A stretch of DNA of 40,488 bases from a virus: IMG/VR virus record IMGVR_UViG_3300032304_000290, positions 1 to 40,488 of that record; one strand, written 5' to 3'. Shown here piece by piece: positions 1 to 6,730 of the stretch. Positions within the stretch are counted from its first letter, which is position 1, and each line of letters starts with the position of its first letter. The position numbers and the translations under genes are program-made. The notes under the pieces were generated by a model. It was not told the DNA's origin. It ran no database searches and saw only the letters and a program-made list of their open reading frames with translations.

Positions 1-116
1 AACTAACAGATGAGGAAATAGGTCAAATATGGAAAGATTGTATGGAATCACAATATATGCAAGTAAGTAATCCAGTAGGTTTTGCTAGAGCAATACTAAG
101 AAAGGCACAAGAATGA
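1..116 (+). CDS. Small phage protein, 5'-truncated
   Basis: The reading frame is open from the window edge (first full codon at position 3) and ends at the TGA at 114-116. The visible 37 residues start LTDEEIGQIW and end in ARAILRKAQE. From general familiarity, C-termini of the type FARAI..K occur in small uncharacterised phage proteins. Its stop overlaps the ATG of the next gene (ATGA), so the two are translationally coupled. The next protein ends with a very similar RKAQER tail, hinting at a duplicated C-terminus. Function is unknown. Confidence 0.6.
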   Translation, partial: LTDEEIGQIWKDCMESQYMQVSNPVGFARAILRKAQE

Positions 117-430
117 ACGCAAATGAACTGGCTGACATAGTAGACCACTGGGCTTACAAGGAAAGTGCAGAGTATTTGACAGATGCTGCAACCATGCTAC
201 GCCAGCAACAAGCTGAAATAGACCGATTAAACTATGACCTTGACGGATTTAAGCAGAACTTTTTTGTTAGCGGTTTTCACTTGCAAATCAAAATGGCAAA
301 TGAGCAGTTGGTAAAACAGCAAGAGCAAATAGATGCGCTGAAAGAACTACTTGCTAATGAAGGTATTGTTGTAGGGCATGATTATTTAAATAATTGCATT
401 GCAACAATGAGAAAGGCACAAGAGAGATGA
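113..430 (+). CDS. Small coiled-coil phage protein
   Basis: This 105-residue protein has an N-terminal stretch (residues 1-35) of the type MNANELAD...AATMLRQQQAEIDRL, a pattern seen in many short uncharacterised phage proteins. Two Gln/Glu/Leu-rich heptad-like segments (about residues 27-45 and 62-80) suggest a coiled coil. It starts in ATGA overlap with the truncated gene upstream and ends in ATGA overlap with the gene at 427, so it lies in a tightly coupled accessory operon. No catalytic motif is visible and the function is unknown. Confidence 0.7.
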   Translation: MNANELADIVDHWAYKESAEYLTDAATMLRQQQAEIDRLNYDLDGFKQNFFVSGFHLQIKMANEQLVKQQEQIDALKELLANEGIVVGHDYLNNCIATMRKAQER

Positions 431-684
431 GAGACGGCGGCAAGGGTGACGCAAGGCGCAGACTAGCAATACCGAAGGAAGAGTTTGAGGCCAACTGGGA
501 CGCAATATTTAACAAGCCAAAGCGCAAGATGATTGACCCGCCCAGTGGCTGGAAGTACGGCTTTCCAAAAGAGATACCCGAGGACATTGACGACACCCGT
601 CAGTGGCTACTAGACAACGGATACCCACAGAGCGAGATCGACGCCTGCGGTGATCAATTTTTTGTAAGAGGATGGTACGAATGA
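427..684 (+). CDS. Conserved small phage protein (MRDGGKGD type)
   Basis: The frame is open from 394, but I place the start at 427. There the ATG overlaps the upstream TGA as ATGA, the usual arrangement in this operon, and the protein then begins MRDGGKGDARRRLAIP. That opening, followed by EEFEANWDAIF, is one I recognise from small hypothetical proteins of many phages; no function is known to me. The product is 85 residues and ends DQFFVRGWYE. Its TGA (682-684) overlaps the start of the next gene. Confidence 0.7.
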   Translation: MRDGGKGDARRRLAIPKEEFEANWDAIFNKPKRKMIDPPSGWKYGFPKEIPEDIDDTRQWLLDNGYPQSEIDACGDQFFVRGWYE

Positions 685-857
685 TGGAACTAAAAGAAGT
701 AAAATTAACATTCAAGTGTGATATAGCAACATGGCACCAACAGGAAGTCAAAGACTTAGATTTATTAAAAGCTATTAGTGAAGCGGTAACTAAGGAATTA
801 AATTTGTTGGGGCTGGCCGGCAACCAAACACTTAAATTAGAAGGACATACGGGATGA
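681..857 (+). CDS. Small hypothetical phage protein
   Basis: This 58-residue protein starts at the ATG at 681, which overlaps the upstream stop as ATGA. An in-frame ATG at 672 is less likely because it would overlap more. The sequence has alternating hydrophobic residues (MELKEVKLTFKCDIATW) followed by a short helical, acidic segment. It is not recognised. It ends in ATGA overlap with the gene at 854. Confidence 0.55.
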   Translation: MMELKEVKLTFKCDIATWHQQEVKDLDLLKAISEAVTKELNLLGLAGNQTLKLEGHTG

Positions 858-1069
858 CCAAAAAGAAAAAGACAGTAGAGTTTGACGAGGGCTGGGCTGA
901 TGAGCTCGACCTGACACCCGACGAGCTCGCAGATTTAATGCGCGGCATCACGCAGCTAGTCGAGACAGGCGAGATCTTTGAAGAGGCCGTACCAATCGAC
1001 GAGCTGGACGACGAAGAGCGTGCCGAGATATACGAGCGCCTCTCAAAACCAAAAAACACAAGGCACTAA
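854..1069 (+). CDS. Small acidic hypothetical protein
   Basis: The 71-residue product has a lysine-rich start (MTKKKKTVEF) and a strongly acidic body (DELDLTPDELADLMRG, IDELDDEERAEIYERL). Helices dominate and no catalytic motif is seen. It is coupled to both neighbours: ATGA with the upstream gene and TAATG with the metalloprotease-like gene at 1069. The acidic surface would fit a nucleic-acid mimic or a protein-binding adaptor, but that is only a guess. Confidence 0.6.
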   Translation: MTKKKKTVEFDEGWADELDLTPDELADLMRGITQLVETGEIFEEAVPIDELDDEERAEIYERLSKPKNTRH

Positions 1070-1629
1070 TGAAACCTAAAAAGTACGACTACTACAAGCT
1101 CGACGTGGGGTTCTACCCCGACGTGATGAAGCTATGCTTTGACGACAAGGTATTCCAGCAGATCCTCAAAGACCACAGCATCACACTCAAGGCAAGCGCA
1201 CTGGACACTGGCTGTGCAGAGACACACCAAATCGGCGACGGCAAGCAGGGCATCATCATCTTGGTGTTTAACCTGGCAGAGATTGGCGACACGACAGCAG
1301 AGATATTTGACACCATCGCGCACGAGTCCAGCCACGCGATCGACCACCTCGCCGAGTTTATTGGCGAAGAGGACGGCATCAGTGGCGAGACCCGCGCATA
1401 CCTCACCGGCTCACTGGTAAGACAGATATTTAAGATATACGAAAACGAGAAAGAAAAGAATGCTCGAAAAGCAAATAGAAAAGTATCTGATAAAACGGGT
1501 AAAGGAAAGCGGGGGTCTGACGTACAAGTGGATCTCAAGCGTGACGGGGGTGCCAGATCGGATAGTGTTTCTGTCGGGCAAGATATTCTTAGTAGAATTG
1601 AAAACGGAAACTGGCGTCCTATCGCCTAG
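1069..1629 (+). CDS. Zinc-metallopeptidase-like (HExxH) protein with out-of-frame tail overlap
   Basis: The 186-residue protein carries an HESSH motif at residues 85-89, followed by GETRAYLTG with E107. This arrangement resembles zincin-type metallopeptidases, where HExxH plus a downstream Glu binds zinc. The recognisable fold ends near residue 125. The last ~56 codons (from 1460) lie out of frame inside the VRR-NUC gene and are Lys/Arg/Gly-rich with no clear fold, so they may be a read-on tail after loss of an ancestral stop. A role in host takeover or in trimming a phage protein is possible. The substrate is unknown. Confidence 0.6.
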   Translation: MKPKKYDYYKLDVGFYPDVMKLCFDDKVFQQILKDHSITLKASALDTGCAETHQIGDGKQGIIILVFNLAEIGDTTAEIFDTIAHESSHAIDHLAEFIGEEDGISGETRAYLTGSLVRQIFKIYENEKEKNARKANRKVSDKTGKGKRGSDVQVDLKRDGGARSDSVSVGQDILSRIENGNWRPIA

Positions 1630-1738
1630 ACAGATCCACGTCTTTGACGAGCTAGGCGAGGCCGGCTTTCCGGTTTATATACTAAGAAGTTACTCAGACA
1701 TACAGGAGTTCATACGTGAAGCCACCAAAACCAACTAA
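1460..1738 (+). CDS. VRR-NUC domain nuclease
   Basis: A compact 92-residue PD-(D/E)XK nuclease of the VRR-NUC type. The visible catalytic pattern is GVPD (residues 30-33, D33), VELK (E46 and K48) and SPRQ (Q58), in the order and spacing of the family. The stand-alone single-domain form is common in phages next to helicases, as here. It begins inside the preceding gene (170-nt overlap, +1 frame) and overlaps the HNH-like gene by 23 nt. Probable roles are branched-DNA cleavage in replication or recombination, or packaging. Assignment is confident; the exact substrate is inferred. Confidence 0.85.
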   Translation: MLEKQIEKYLIKRVKESGGLTYKWISSVTGVPDRIVFLSGKIFLVELKTETGVLSPRQIHVFDELGEAGFPVYILRSYSDIQEFIREATKTN

Positions 1739-2456
1739 GTACAAACACGGCGATAAGCATGAAAGTACAGGAAGAATTTTTTTAGGATACGTCTTTCGTA
1801 AGGGTGAATGGATAGAATGTTTTTACACATCCACTTCTAAAAAACAAGTTCAAATAGAAATTATATTGAGAGGATCAAAAGTTCGTGCTAAAAAGAACAA
1901 TCTCCCATGTAATTTAACTATAGAGTACCTGCAAACTATAATAACAGACAAGTGCCCAATTTTTGGCATCGAGCTTTCTTGGGGTTCTATGGGTAGCGGA
2001 ATCAGTGGCAGCTCCCCGACACTAGATCGCATACTGCCAGATTTAGGTTACGTCGAGGGCAATGTTTGTATAATAAGTCACTTGGCAAACCTCATAAAAC
2101 AAAACGTCGGGTACAGGGAACTGTATCAGGTTGCAGATTGGTTATACGAAAAGACAAGGGAAGTAGAACGAAATGTTAAAGCGAACACAGCTGCACCAGT
2201 ATCAGCAGGAGATCATATCCAAGGCGCAGTCGGTGCCGAACTTGGGTCTGTTTCTACCCCCTGGACTTGGCAAGACGACGACCAGCCTCACCATCATTGC
2301 GGAACAATTTCAGGGGAAGACCTTGATCATCGCGCCCAAGCGAGTAGCGGAGACGGTGTGGGACACGGAGGTACAGAAGTGGGAGCACCTAAGACACTTG
2401 AGGGTTTCAAAGATTATTGGCAGTCCCGAGAAAAGACTCGCCGCATTGTCGGCTGA
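1716..2456 (+). CDS. HNH-like endonuclease with long overlap into helicase gene
   Basis: It starts with GTG at 1716 (MKPPKPTKYKHGDKH). Residues 78-129 carry a pattern typical of phage HNH-like nucleases: DKCPIFG, then SPTLDRILPDLGYVEGN (D104, R105, N116), then HLANLIK (N125). The folded part appears to end near residue 150. From residue 153 the frame runs 284 nt inside the helicase gene, in another frame, and encodes a His/Asp/Gly-rich sequence that looks like a shadow of the helicase. The functional protein may be only about 150 residues plus a tail. Alternatives are a homing-type or DNA-repair nuclease. Confidence 0.6.
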   Translation: MKPPKPTKYKHGDKHESTGRIFLGYVFRKGEWIECFYTSTSKKQVQIEIILRGSKVRAKKNNLPCNLTIEYLQTIITDKCPIFGIELSWGSMGSGISGSSPTLDRILPDLGYVEGNVCIISHLANLIKQNVGYRELYQVADWLYEKTREVERNVKANTAAPVSAGDHIQGAVGAELGSVSTPWTWQDDDQPHHHCGTISGEDLDHRAQASSGDGVGHGGTEVGAPKTLEGFKDYWQSREKTRRIVG

Positions 2457-3516
2457 CGCCGACATCTACCTGATCAACCTCGAGAACGTCGCGTGGCTCT
2501 GTGGCCTTTCAGATAAGTTAGTGTTCACTAACTTAGTAATAGATGAAAGCAGCCGGTTTAAGGATCCGAGCACCAAGCGTTTTAAGGCACTTAGGAAGCA
2601 TTTAAAGGGCTTCTCACGGCGTTTAATCCTCACGGGTACACCTACCCCTCAGGGGGTCGCCGATCTCTGGTCACAGGTGGGTATATTGGACTTAGGACAG
2701 CGTTTGGAGACGTCCTTGACCCGCTTTAGGGACAAGTACCTAGAACCGGATCAGATAAACCGGCACACCCGGGTGGTGTACTCATGGAAACCCAAGCTGG
2801 GCGCAGACCTGCAGATCCAGGAAAAGATCTCGGACATCTGCTACTCGCTGAAGGCCGAGGACTACCTACAGCTACCGACACTAAGTAACCTATACCATTC
2901 AATCGAGCTTGACAAATCAGTAAGGAACCAGTATGAGCAGCTTAGAAAAGACATGGTCGTTGAGATCAAGAAAGAAAAGATTACAGCTCCGACAGCAGCG
3001 GCACTGGCGAACAAGCTCCTGCAATTCACATCAGGCGCCGTGTATGACGAGCAAGGAGAGGCTAAAGAGGTACACCGTGCTAAACTGGAATGCCTTGAGT
3101 CGATCATGGAAGAATCCTCTTCCCCTACACTCGTATTCTATCATTTCAAACACAGTCTTCAACGACTACGTCTTCAATTCCCGCAGGCTGTGGTGCTGGA
3201 CGATGACAACATTGCGGCGTGGCGTCGTGGCGAAATTCGTATGCTCCTTGCCCATCCCCAGTCGGGAGGGATCGGGCTTAATCTACAGTGCAACGTTGGA
3301 GACACAGCACAGACAGTGTGGTTCGACCTCCCTTGGAGCAGTGAGAGCTACATTCAAGCCAACGCACGTATTTACCGCCAAGGGCAAGAAAAACCGGTTA
3401 TTATTCACCATCTAACCGTGGCCAAGAGTATTGACGAACAGGTGGTGAAAGTCTTGGACGGAAAAATAAATTTGCAAGACGCCCTTTTAAACGCGCTGAA
3501 TTTTGTATTATTATAA
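2173..3516 (+). CDS. SNF2-type DNA helicase/translocase
   Basis: This 447-residue superfamily 2 ATPase has the motifs in order: Q-motif region (Q11), Walker A PPGLGKT (29-35), motif II DESS (124-127), motif III TGTP (154-157), and a C-terminal RecA-like lobe with GIGLN (366-370) and motif VI QANARIYRQGQ (395-405). DESS in place of DEAH and the arginine finger in RIYRQGQ are typical of phage SNF2-like enzymes. It sits after VRR-NUC and HNH-like nucleases and upstream of the replication genes, consistent with replication or recombination DNA remodelling. Its last codons (3503-3516) double as a copy of the phage promoter motif. Confidence 0.9.
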   Translation: MLKRTQLHQYQQEIISKAQSVPNLGLFLPPGLGKTTTSLTIIAEQFQGKTLIIAPKRVAETVWDTEVQKWEHLRHLRVSKIIGSPEKRLAALSADADIYLINLENVAWLCGLSDKLVFTNLVIDESSRFKDPSTKRFKALRKHLKGFSRRLILTGTPTPQGVADLWSQVGILDLGQRLETSLTRFRDKYLEPDQINRHTRVVYSWKPKLGADLQIQEKISDICYSLKAEDYLQLPTLSNLYHSIELDKSVRNQYEQLRKDMVVEIKKEKITAPTAAALANKLLQFTSGAVYDEQGEAKEVHRAKLECLESIMEESSSPTLVFYHFKHSLQRLRLQFPQAVVLDDDNIAAWRRGEIRMLLAHPQSGGIGLNLQCNVGDTAQTVWFDLPWSSESYIQANARIYRQGQEKPVIIHHLTVAKSIDEQVVKVLDGKINLQDALLNALNFVLL

Positions 3517-3519
3517 GCA
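3503..3519 (+). promoter_or_regulatory. Copy 1 of the conserved phage promoter element
   Basis: TTGTATTATTATA matches the first 13 bases of the element found eight times in this window, then diverges (AGCA). It lies within the final codons of the helicase gene and abuts the ATG at 3519. No Shine-Dalgarno sequence is visible, because the motif fills the space where one would sit. If it promotes transcription about 7 nt downstream, the mRNA of the sigma-like gene would be leaderless. Confidence 0.5.
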
Positions 3520-3839
3520 TGACCGCAAAAAGAACAAAACTAAAACACAAACTGAACGCCGTAGCCCCACGGCTGTCTGACGAGGACATTGACCCGATTG
3601 AGCAGGACGAGTCGGACAATGTATCGAATCAGGTGGTCGAGGGCTGGCAGCCATGGGATCAGGAAGACATCGACGACATAAGAAGGCTGATAGAGGAGCG
3701 CATGCCGGTAAAGCAGCGTTTCATTATCGAGGGCTTCTTAGACGGCATGTCTTACGCTGACCTCGGCGTTACAGAGAAACACTGGCGCTACCACTTTGCT
3801 AAGGGGGTAGACTTTATTAAGAAGGAGCTCAAGCTATGA
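3519..3839 (+). CDS. Sigma-region-4-like HTH transcription factor (putative)
   Basis: A 106-residue protein with a basic start (MTAKRTKLKHKLN), an acidic middle (residues 20-50), and a C-terminal domain (about residues 55-105). That domain has the layout of sigma-factor region 4: RMPVKQRFIIEGFLDGMSY, then ADLGVTEKHWRYHFAKG as a helix-turn-helix with an aromatic recognition helix. No region 2 is present. By analogy with other phage region-4-like proteins it may help host RNA polymerase recognise phage promoters. It directly follows one copy of the conserved element, supporting that idea but not proving it. Another HTH role, such as terminase-like DNA binding, remains possible. Confidence 0.5.
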   Translation: MTAKRTKLKHKLNAVAPRLSDEDIDPIEQDESDNVSNQVVEGWQPWDQEDIDDIRRLIEERMPVKQRFIIEGFLDGMSYADLGVTEKHWRYHFAKGVDFIKKELKL

Positions 3840-4030
3840 CTTACTTTATTGTGGAGCACAACTACAACGGCAGGTACATTATGGAGACAATCGCCGGGGT
3901 AGAAGACATTGACATTAGTTCGTACAAAGAAATACTAGGTCTCTGGGTTTGCGATAGTGACGAGGAGCGAGACGTTATAGAAAACAAGGTAAAGGAGATG
4001 AGGAATGCACGATCCGGTCAACCATCCTAA
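3836..4030 (+). CDS. Small hypothetical phage protein
   Basis: A 64-residue product starting MTYFIVEHNYNGRYIMETIAG, with a predicted mixed alpha/beta pattern and an acidic C-terminal helix (DEERDVIENKVKEMRN). It starts in ATGA overlap with the sigma-like gene and overlaps the DUF3310 gene by 26 nt, so it belongs to the same operon. It is not recognised and no motif is visible. Confidence 0.6.
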   Translation: MTYFIVEHNYNGRYIMETIAGVEDIDISSYKEILGLWVCDSDEERDVIENKVKEMRNARSGQPS

Positions 4031-4214
4031 GCACTATACAGACCACCCATCGGGGGTCGAGTGCATACAGATTACGGAGCACATGGGATTTAACCTAGGT
4101 AACGCACTAAAGTATATTTGGCGGTGTGACTTAAAGAGGGACGCAGTAGAGGACTTAAAAAAGGCCAAGTGGTACATTGAGCGTGAAATAGCTAAACGGG
4201 AGCAGGAAAAATGA
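4005..4214 (+). CDS. DUF3310 family protein
   Basis: The 69-residue sequence opens VNHPKHYTDHPSGVECIQ and continues ITEHMGFNLGNALKYIWRC, the hallmark of the DUF3310 family found in many phages, where it is sometimes annotated as a nucleotide-kinase-like or SaV-like protein. The whole family core is present and the length is normal for the short phage form. Biochemical function is not established. It is coupled to its neighbours by short overlaps. Confidence 0.85.
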   Translation: MHDPVNHPKHYTDHPSGVECIQITEHMGFNLGNALKYIWRCDLKRDAVEDLKKAKWYIEREIAKREQEK

Positions 4215-4399
4215 TGTCATTTATTTTTGTATCAGTAGTCTGCATCGGCGCCAACTGTGACTTTATGTCAAGCAAGCACGCCATGCCACAAGCGGAGTGT
4301 CAAAAGATTAGGCAGCAATTCAGTGCGCTGCCATTTAAACCAGAGGTAACACTGGCGGCGTCGCAGTGCATGGTGTTTAACAAGGAGATGCAGGTATGA
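4211..4399 (+). CDS. Small Cys-containing protein with hydrophobic N-terminus
   Basis: This 62-residue protein starts with a hydrophobic stretch (MMSFIFVSVVCIGANC) that could be a signal peptide or a short membrane anchor. Cysteines at 11, 16, 30 and 53 could form disulfides outside the cytoplasm. It begins in ATGA overlap with DUF3310 and ends in ATGA overlap with the next gene. It is not recognised; envelope or periplasmic placement is an inference from the N-terminus. Confidence 0.55.
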   Translation: MMSFIFVSVVCIGANCDFMSSKHAMPQAECQKIRQQFSALPFKPEVTLAASQCMVFNKEMQV

Positions 4400-4626
4400 A
4401 CATGACAATAGATGTACCAGACGAGTTTATAGACTCGATTGTAGAGGAGGCGCTGCTTGACTCGTATGCCAGCGTTAAGCGAGAGATAGCAGCATTAAAG
4501 AAGATTAAGAAACCAGCGGACTACCAGCTAGAAGACATCAAGGATATGACTGAGTATCTAGCAGCGCTTGAGATTGTAGGCAACTGGTTTGTGTGGCAGT
4601 TTAAAAAGAAGGCAAAAATCAAATGA
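4396..4626 (+). CDS. Small conserved phage protein
   Basis: The 76-residue helical protein opens MTIDVPDEFIDSIVEEALLDSY and has a basic middle (REIAALKKIKKPADYQLEDIKDM) and a lysine-rich end. Similar short proteins occur in other phages to my recollection, without known function. It is tightly coupled: ATGA overlap upstream and 4-nt overlap with the next gene. Confidence 0.6.
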   Translation: MNMTIDVPDEFIDSIVEEALLDSYASVKREIAALKKIKKPADYQLEDIKDMTEYLAALEIVGNWFVWQFKKKAKIK

Positions 4627-4937
4627 ACAATGATACACGCATTGATTTAGAGCAGGCCATCATGACAGTCTGGAGCACGGCCGACGACTTAAAGTTATTT
4701 TCTGAAGCCTACTATGACGGCGAAAGAATAATGACGGTGGACGAGGCGTTCAACCACATGGAGGGTATCAGGTGCATGCTTGAGCTGCGTATGGAAAAAC
4801 TGTACGACACCTACAAGCGCAAGTTTGAGTTGGATCAGTACTGCACCGACCCAGTTAAGTTAGCACAAAGAGAAGCGTTTCTTAACAATTTTAAAACTGA
4901 AGCATTTACAACAAAGAAGAAAGGAAGTAAGAAATGA
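4623..4937 (+). CDS. Small hypothetical phage protein
   Basis: A 104-residue, mostly helical protein (RIDLEQAIMTVWSTADDLKL, then MEGIRCMLELRMEKLYDTYK) with a lysine-rich C-terminus ending KKKGSKK. The basic tail could contact nucleic acid. It overlaps its upstream and downstream neighbours by 4 nt each. No known family is recognised. Confidence 0.6.
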   Translation: MNNDTRIDLEQAIMTVWSTADDLKLFSEAYYDGERIMTVDEAFNHMEGIRCMLELRMEKLYDTYKRKFELDQYCTDPVKLAQREAFLNNFKTEAFTTKKKGSKK

Positions 4938-5173
4938 GCGAAGTAGACAAAGCGGCACCATCAGTAGATGACTTTGCAGTAACCCTGGAGTTTGCGGTAA
5001 AGGAAATTAACGCGCTGCTAAACATCCTAAACACACCTAACCAGGTACCAGCGACAACACTGGTGGCGTTTATTAACATGATCCAACAGCAGGCAGGCCC
5101 GCAGGTACTTAAGGCACAGGAGAGCTTAGCGGCTGTAGCAAAGGCACAAAATGAACCTGAAACAACTTCTTAA
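4934..5173 (+). CDS. Small hypothetical phage protein
   Basis: A 79-residue protein with helices and a Gln-rich segment (NMIQQQAGPQVLKAQESL). It begins in ATGA overlap with the gene before it and overlaps the next gene (start 5151) by 23 nt in another frame. No motif or homologue is recognised. Operon position suggests an accessory protein of the sigma-like/DUF3310 transcription unit. Confidence 0.55.
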   Translation: MSEVDKAAPSVDDFAVTLEFAVKEINALLNILNTPNQVPATTLVAFINMIQQQAGPQVLKAQESLAAVAKAQNEPETTS

Positions 5174-5375
5174 AAACGCCGGCGTTAGTAATGACATCAT
5201 CAAAGAGGTAGAGAAAAAGACCGCCAAGACCAACGCCCAGCTGGAGCAGGAGCACCAAGAAAAGGCACTGGCCATGACCAAGATGATCCTAAACGACGCA
5301 CTGAAGTACCGGAAGGAGCATGGAGTAGCGCCCGAAGCCCCGCCAAAGACCCTTATTATACCAAACGACAAATAG
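5151..5375 (+). CDS. Small Lys/Glu-rich helical protein
   Basis: A 74-residue protein beginning MNLKQLLKNAGVSNDIIKEV and continuing as a charged helix (EKKTAKTNAQLEQEHQEKAL). It is probably helical throughout except a proline-rich tail (APEAPPKTLIIPNDK). It is the last gene before the second promoter element. It is not recognised. Confidence 0.6.
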   Translation: MNLKQLLKNAGVSNDIIKEVEKKTAKTNAQLEQEHQEKALAMTKMILNDALKYRKEHGVAPEAPPKTLIIPNDK

Positions 5376-5395
5376 GGGCGGATTTAGGCGTATTT

Positions 5396-5412
5396 TTGTA
5401 TTATTATATATA
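5396..5412 (+). promoter_or_regulatory. Copy 2 of the conserved phage promoter element
   Basis: A perfect match to TTGTATTATTATATATA, preceded by three more T residues. It lies in a 104-nt intergenic gap upstream of the operon starting at 5480, leaving an untranslated leader of about 65 nt. That leader contains a small GNRA-type hairpin (CGTC-GTGA-GACG, near 5429-5440) and a good AGGAG ribosome site. No strong terminator hairpin precedes this copy. Confidence 0.7.
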
Positions 5413-5479
5413 GGGACAGTAGGACTCGTCGTGAGACGCTCTGACCACCCACTTACACACATCACACAGGAGATTTACA

Positions 5480-5737
5480 ATGAACCCATTTGAGTTACGT
5501 TATTCCGTATTCCAAACTGCTAAAGAGTTTTTAGAGCAGCAATACAAGGCCAACCTGGCCGCGTTTGAGGCACTAGACAAGGCAGCCAAAGATGCCGCTG
5601 AATTGGCACCTAAGTTCCCAACCGTGGAAGAGGTGATCGAAAAGGCAGTAGAAATTAACAAGTTTGTTAGCGATGCCAACGAGCGCGAGCTAACCCGTGT
5701 CGTTAAACGTGTTAACGGTATCGGTATCACATTTTAA
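5480..5737 (+). CDS. Conserved small phage protein (MNPFELR type)
   Basis: The 85-residue protein starts MNPFELRYSVFQTAKEFLE and has a long amphipathic helix followed by FPTVEEVIEKAVEINKFV. Proteins with this opening occur in several phages as I recall; no function is established. It is the first gene after promoter copy 2, with an AGGAG ribosome site 8 nt before the ATG, so it is probably well expressed. Confidence 0.65.
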   Translation: MNPFELRYSVFQTAKEFLEQQYKANLAAFEALDKAAKDAAELAPKFPTVEEVIEKAVEINKFVSDANERELTRVVKRVNGIGITF

Positions 5738-5746
5738 GGAACCGCA

Positions 5747-5902
5747 ATGGCAGCTAAACCAGGTTTATACGCAAACATTCACGCTAAACAAGAGCGCATC
5801 AAGGCCGGTAGTGGCGAGAAGATGCGTAAGCCTGGCGCTGCCGGCGCACCCACAGCCAAGGCATTTAAACAGTCAGCTAAGACCGCTAAGGTAAAGAAGT
5901 AA
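5747..5902 (+). CDS. Small basic phage protein (KPGLYANIHAK type)
   Basis: This 51-residue gene starts at ATG 5747 after an AAGGA ribosome site. The product begins MAAKPGLYANIHAKQERI and is rich in Lys, Ala and Gly, with a segment SGEKMRKPGAAGAP. The KPGLYANI opening is a recurrent signature of small phage proteins often located near the terminase, with unknown function. Its basic composition would suit DNA or RNA contact. It ends TAATG, sharing a base with the next start. Confidence 0.75.
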   Translation: MAAKPGLYANIHAKQERIKAGSGEKMRKPGAAGAPTAKAFKQSAKTAKVKK

Positions 5903-6051
5903 TGGCTGTCCCTAAAAAAGCACTAGAAAAGGCCGGGTTTTACGATAAGGGTAAGACCAAGTCGGAACGAGAAAAGATTGTTACTAAGGTTACAACTAAA
6001 CCCCAACGAGTAGCAATTGTTGAAAAAGTATTTTCTACTAAGAAAAAATAA
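5902..6051 (+). CDS. Small basic hypothetical protein
   Basis: A 49-residue gene with TAATG coupling at both ends. The product starts MAVPKKALEKAGFYDKGKTK and ends in a Lys-rich tail (STKKK). It is highly basic and probably helical in part. It is too short for a domain assignment and is not recognised. Confidence 0.6.
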   Translation: MAVPKKALEKAGFYDKGKTKSEREKIVTKVTTKPQRVAIVEKVFSTKKK

Positions 6052-6317
6052 TGGCAACTACAAAGAAAGCTCCCTCCCTTGCGATTGGCCGTGGTGAAAA
6101 GCTGCCTGCGTCTAAGGGCGCTGGGCTTACCGCCAAGGGTCGTGCTAAGTATAATGCAGCTACTGGCTCGAATCTAAAGGCACCGCAGCCTGAGGGCGGC
6201 GCTCGTAAGGATTCATTCTGTGCTCGTATGAGCGGCGTAAAAGGCCCAATGAAAGACGAGAATGGCAAACCAACAAGAAAAGCAGCAGCTTTGAAAAGGT
6301 GGAAATGTGGTAGCTAA
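6051..6317 (+). CDS. Conserved phage protein with PEGGARKDSFCARM motif
   Basis: The 88-residue protein carries LTAKGRAKYNAATGSNLKAP, then PEGGARKDSFCARMSGVKGP and a C-terminal ALKRWKC. This is a very well conserved small phage family, probably DUF6321-like, commonly adjacent to terminase genes. The two invariant-looking cysteines (FCARM and RWKC) could bind metal or form a disulfide, but no function is known. It overlaps the terminase-like gene by 11 nt. Confidence 0.75.
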   Translation: MATTKKAPSLAIGRGEKLPASKGAGLTAKGRAKYNAATGSNLKAPQPEGGARKDSFCARMSGVKGPMKDENGKPTRKAAALKRWKCGS

Positions 6318-6702
6318 AAAATCGTCCCCAAGCAAGAAGGTATTTACCGAAGATATGGCAAAGGCCATCTTAGAACTCGGTCAACAAGGCGCGTCGCAAA
6401 AAAGTATGTATGCCGCGATTGGCGTCAGCAAGGCCACCGCAGCAAAGTGGAAACAAGAAGATCCATTCTTTGCCGAGACCATGGACATGGCGACCACGTA
6501 CGGGCAATCGTACTGGGAGATGATGCTCCTGGCAAACATCGACAACAAGGCATTTAACAGCCGTGTTGCAGAGATCGCGCTCCGGGGACAATATCCCGAT
6601 GATTACAAGGATAACCGCGAGATCAAGGCAAACATCAAGCAAGAGTTGTCTGTAGACTTCAACAAGGAAATTGGCGATTTGATAGCCGCCCTAAAAACCT
6701 AA
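6307..6702 (+). CDS. Probable terminase small subunit
   Basis: It starts with GTG at 6307, just inside the previous gene, giving 131 residues. Residues 14-50 form a helix-turn-helix (EDMAKAILELGQQGASQKSM, then YAAIGVSKATAAKWKQED) of the kind used by small terminases to bind packaging sites. The rest is helical and ends DLIAALKT. The small-gene neighbourhood is typical for terminases, but the large subunit is not in the window, so the call rests on the HTH and overall pattern. A generic HTH regulator is the alternative. A strong terminator follows. Confidence 0.6.
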   Translation: MVAKKSSPSKKVFTEDMAKAILELGQQGASQKSMYAAIGVSKATAAKWKQEDPFFAETMDMATTYGQSYWEMMLLANIDNKAFNSRVAEIALRGQYPDDYKDNREIKANIKQELSVDFNKEIGDLIAALKT

Positions 6703-6730
6703 CAATATTTATTTTCAGTTTTTCCCAAAA

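Noticed and set aside
1139-1420. Thr/Ser/Arg-rich + strand open frame inside the metallopeptidase-like gene
   Set aside because: Entirely inside a recognisable gene in another frame, with shadow-like composition and no ribosome site.
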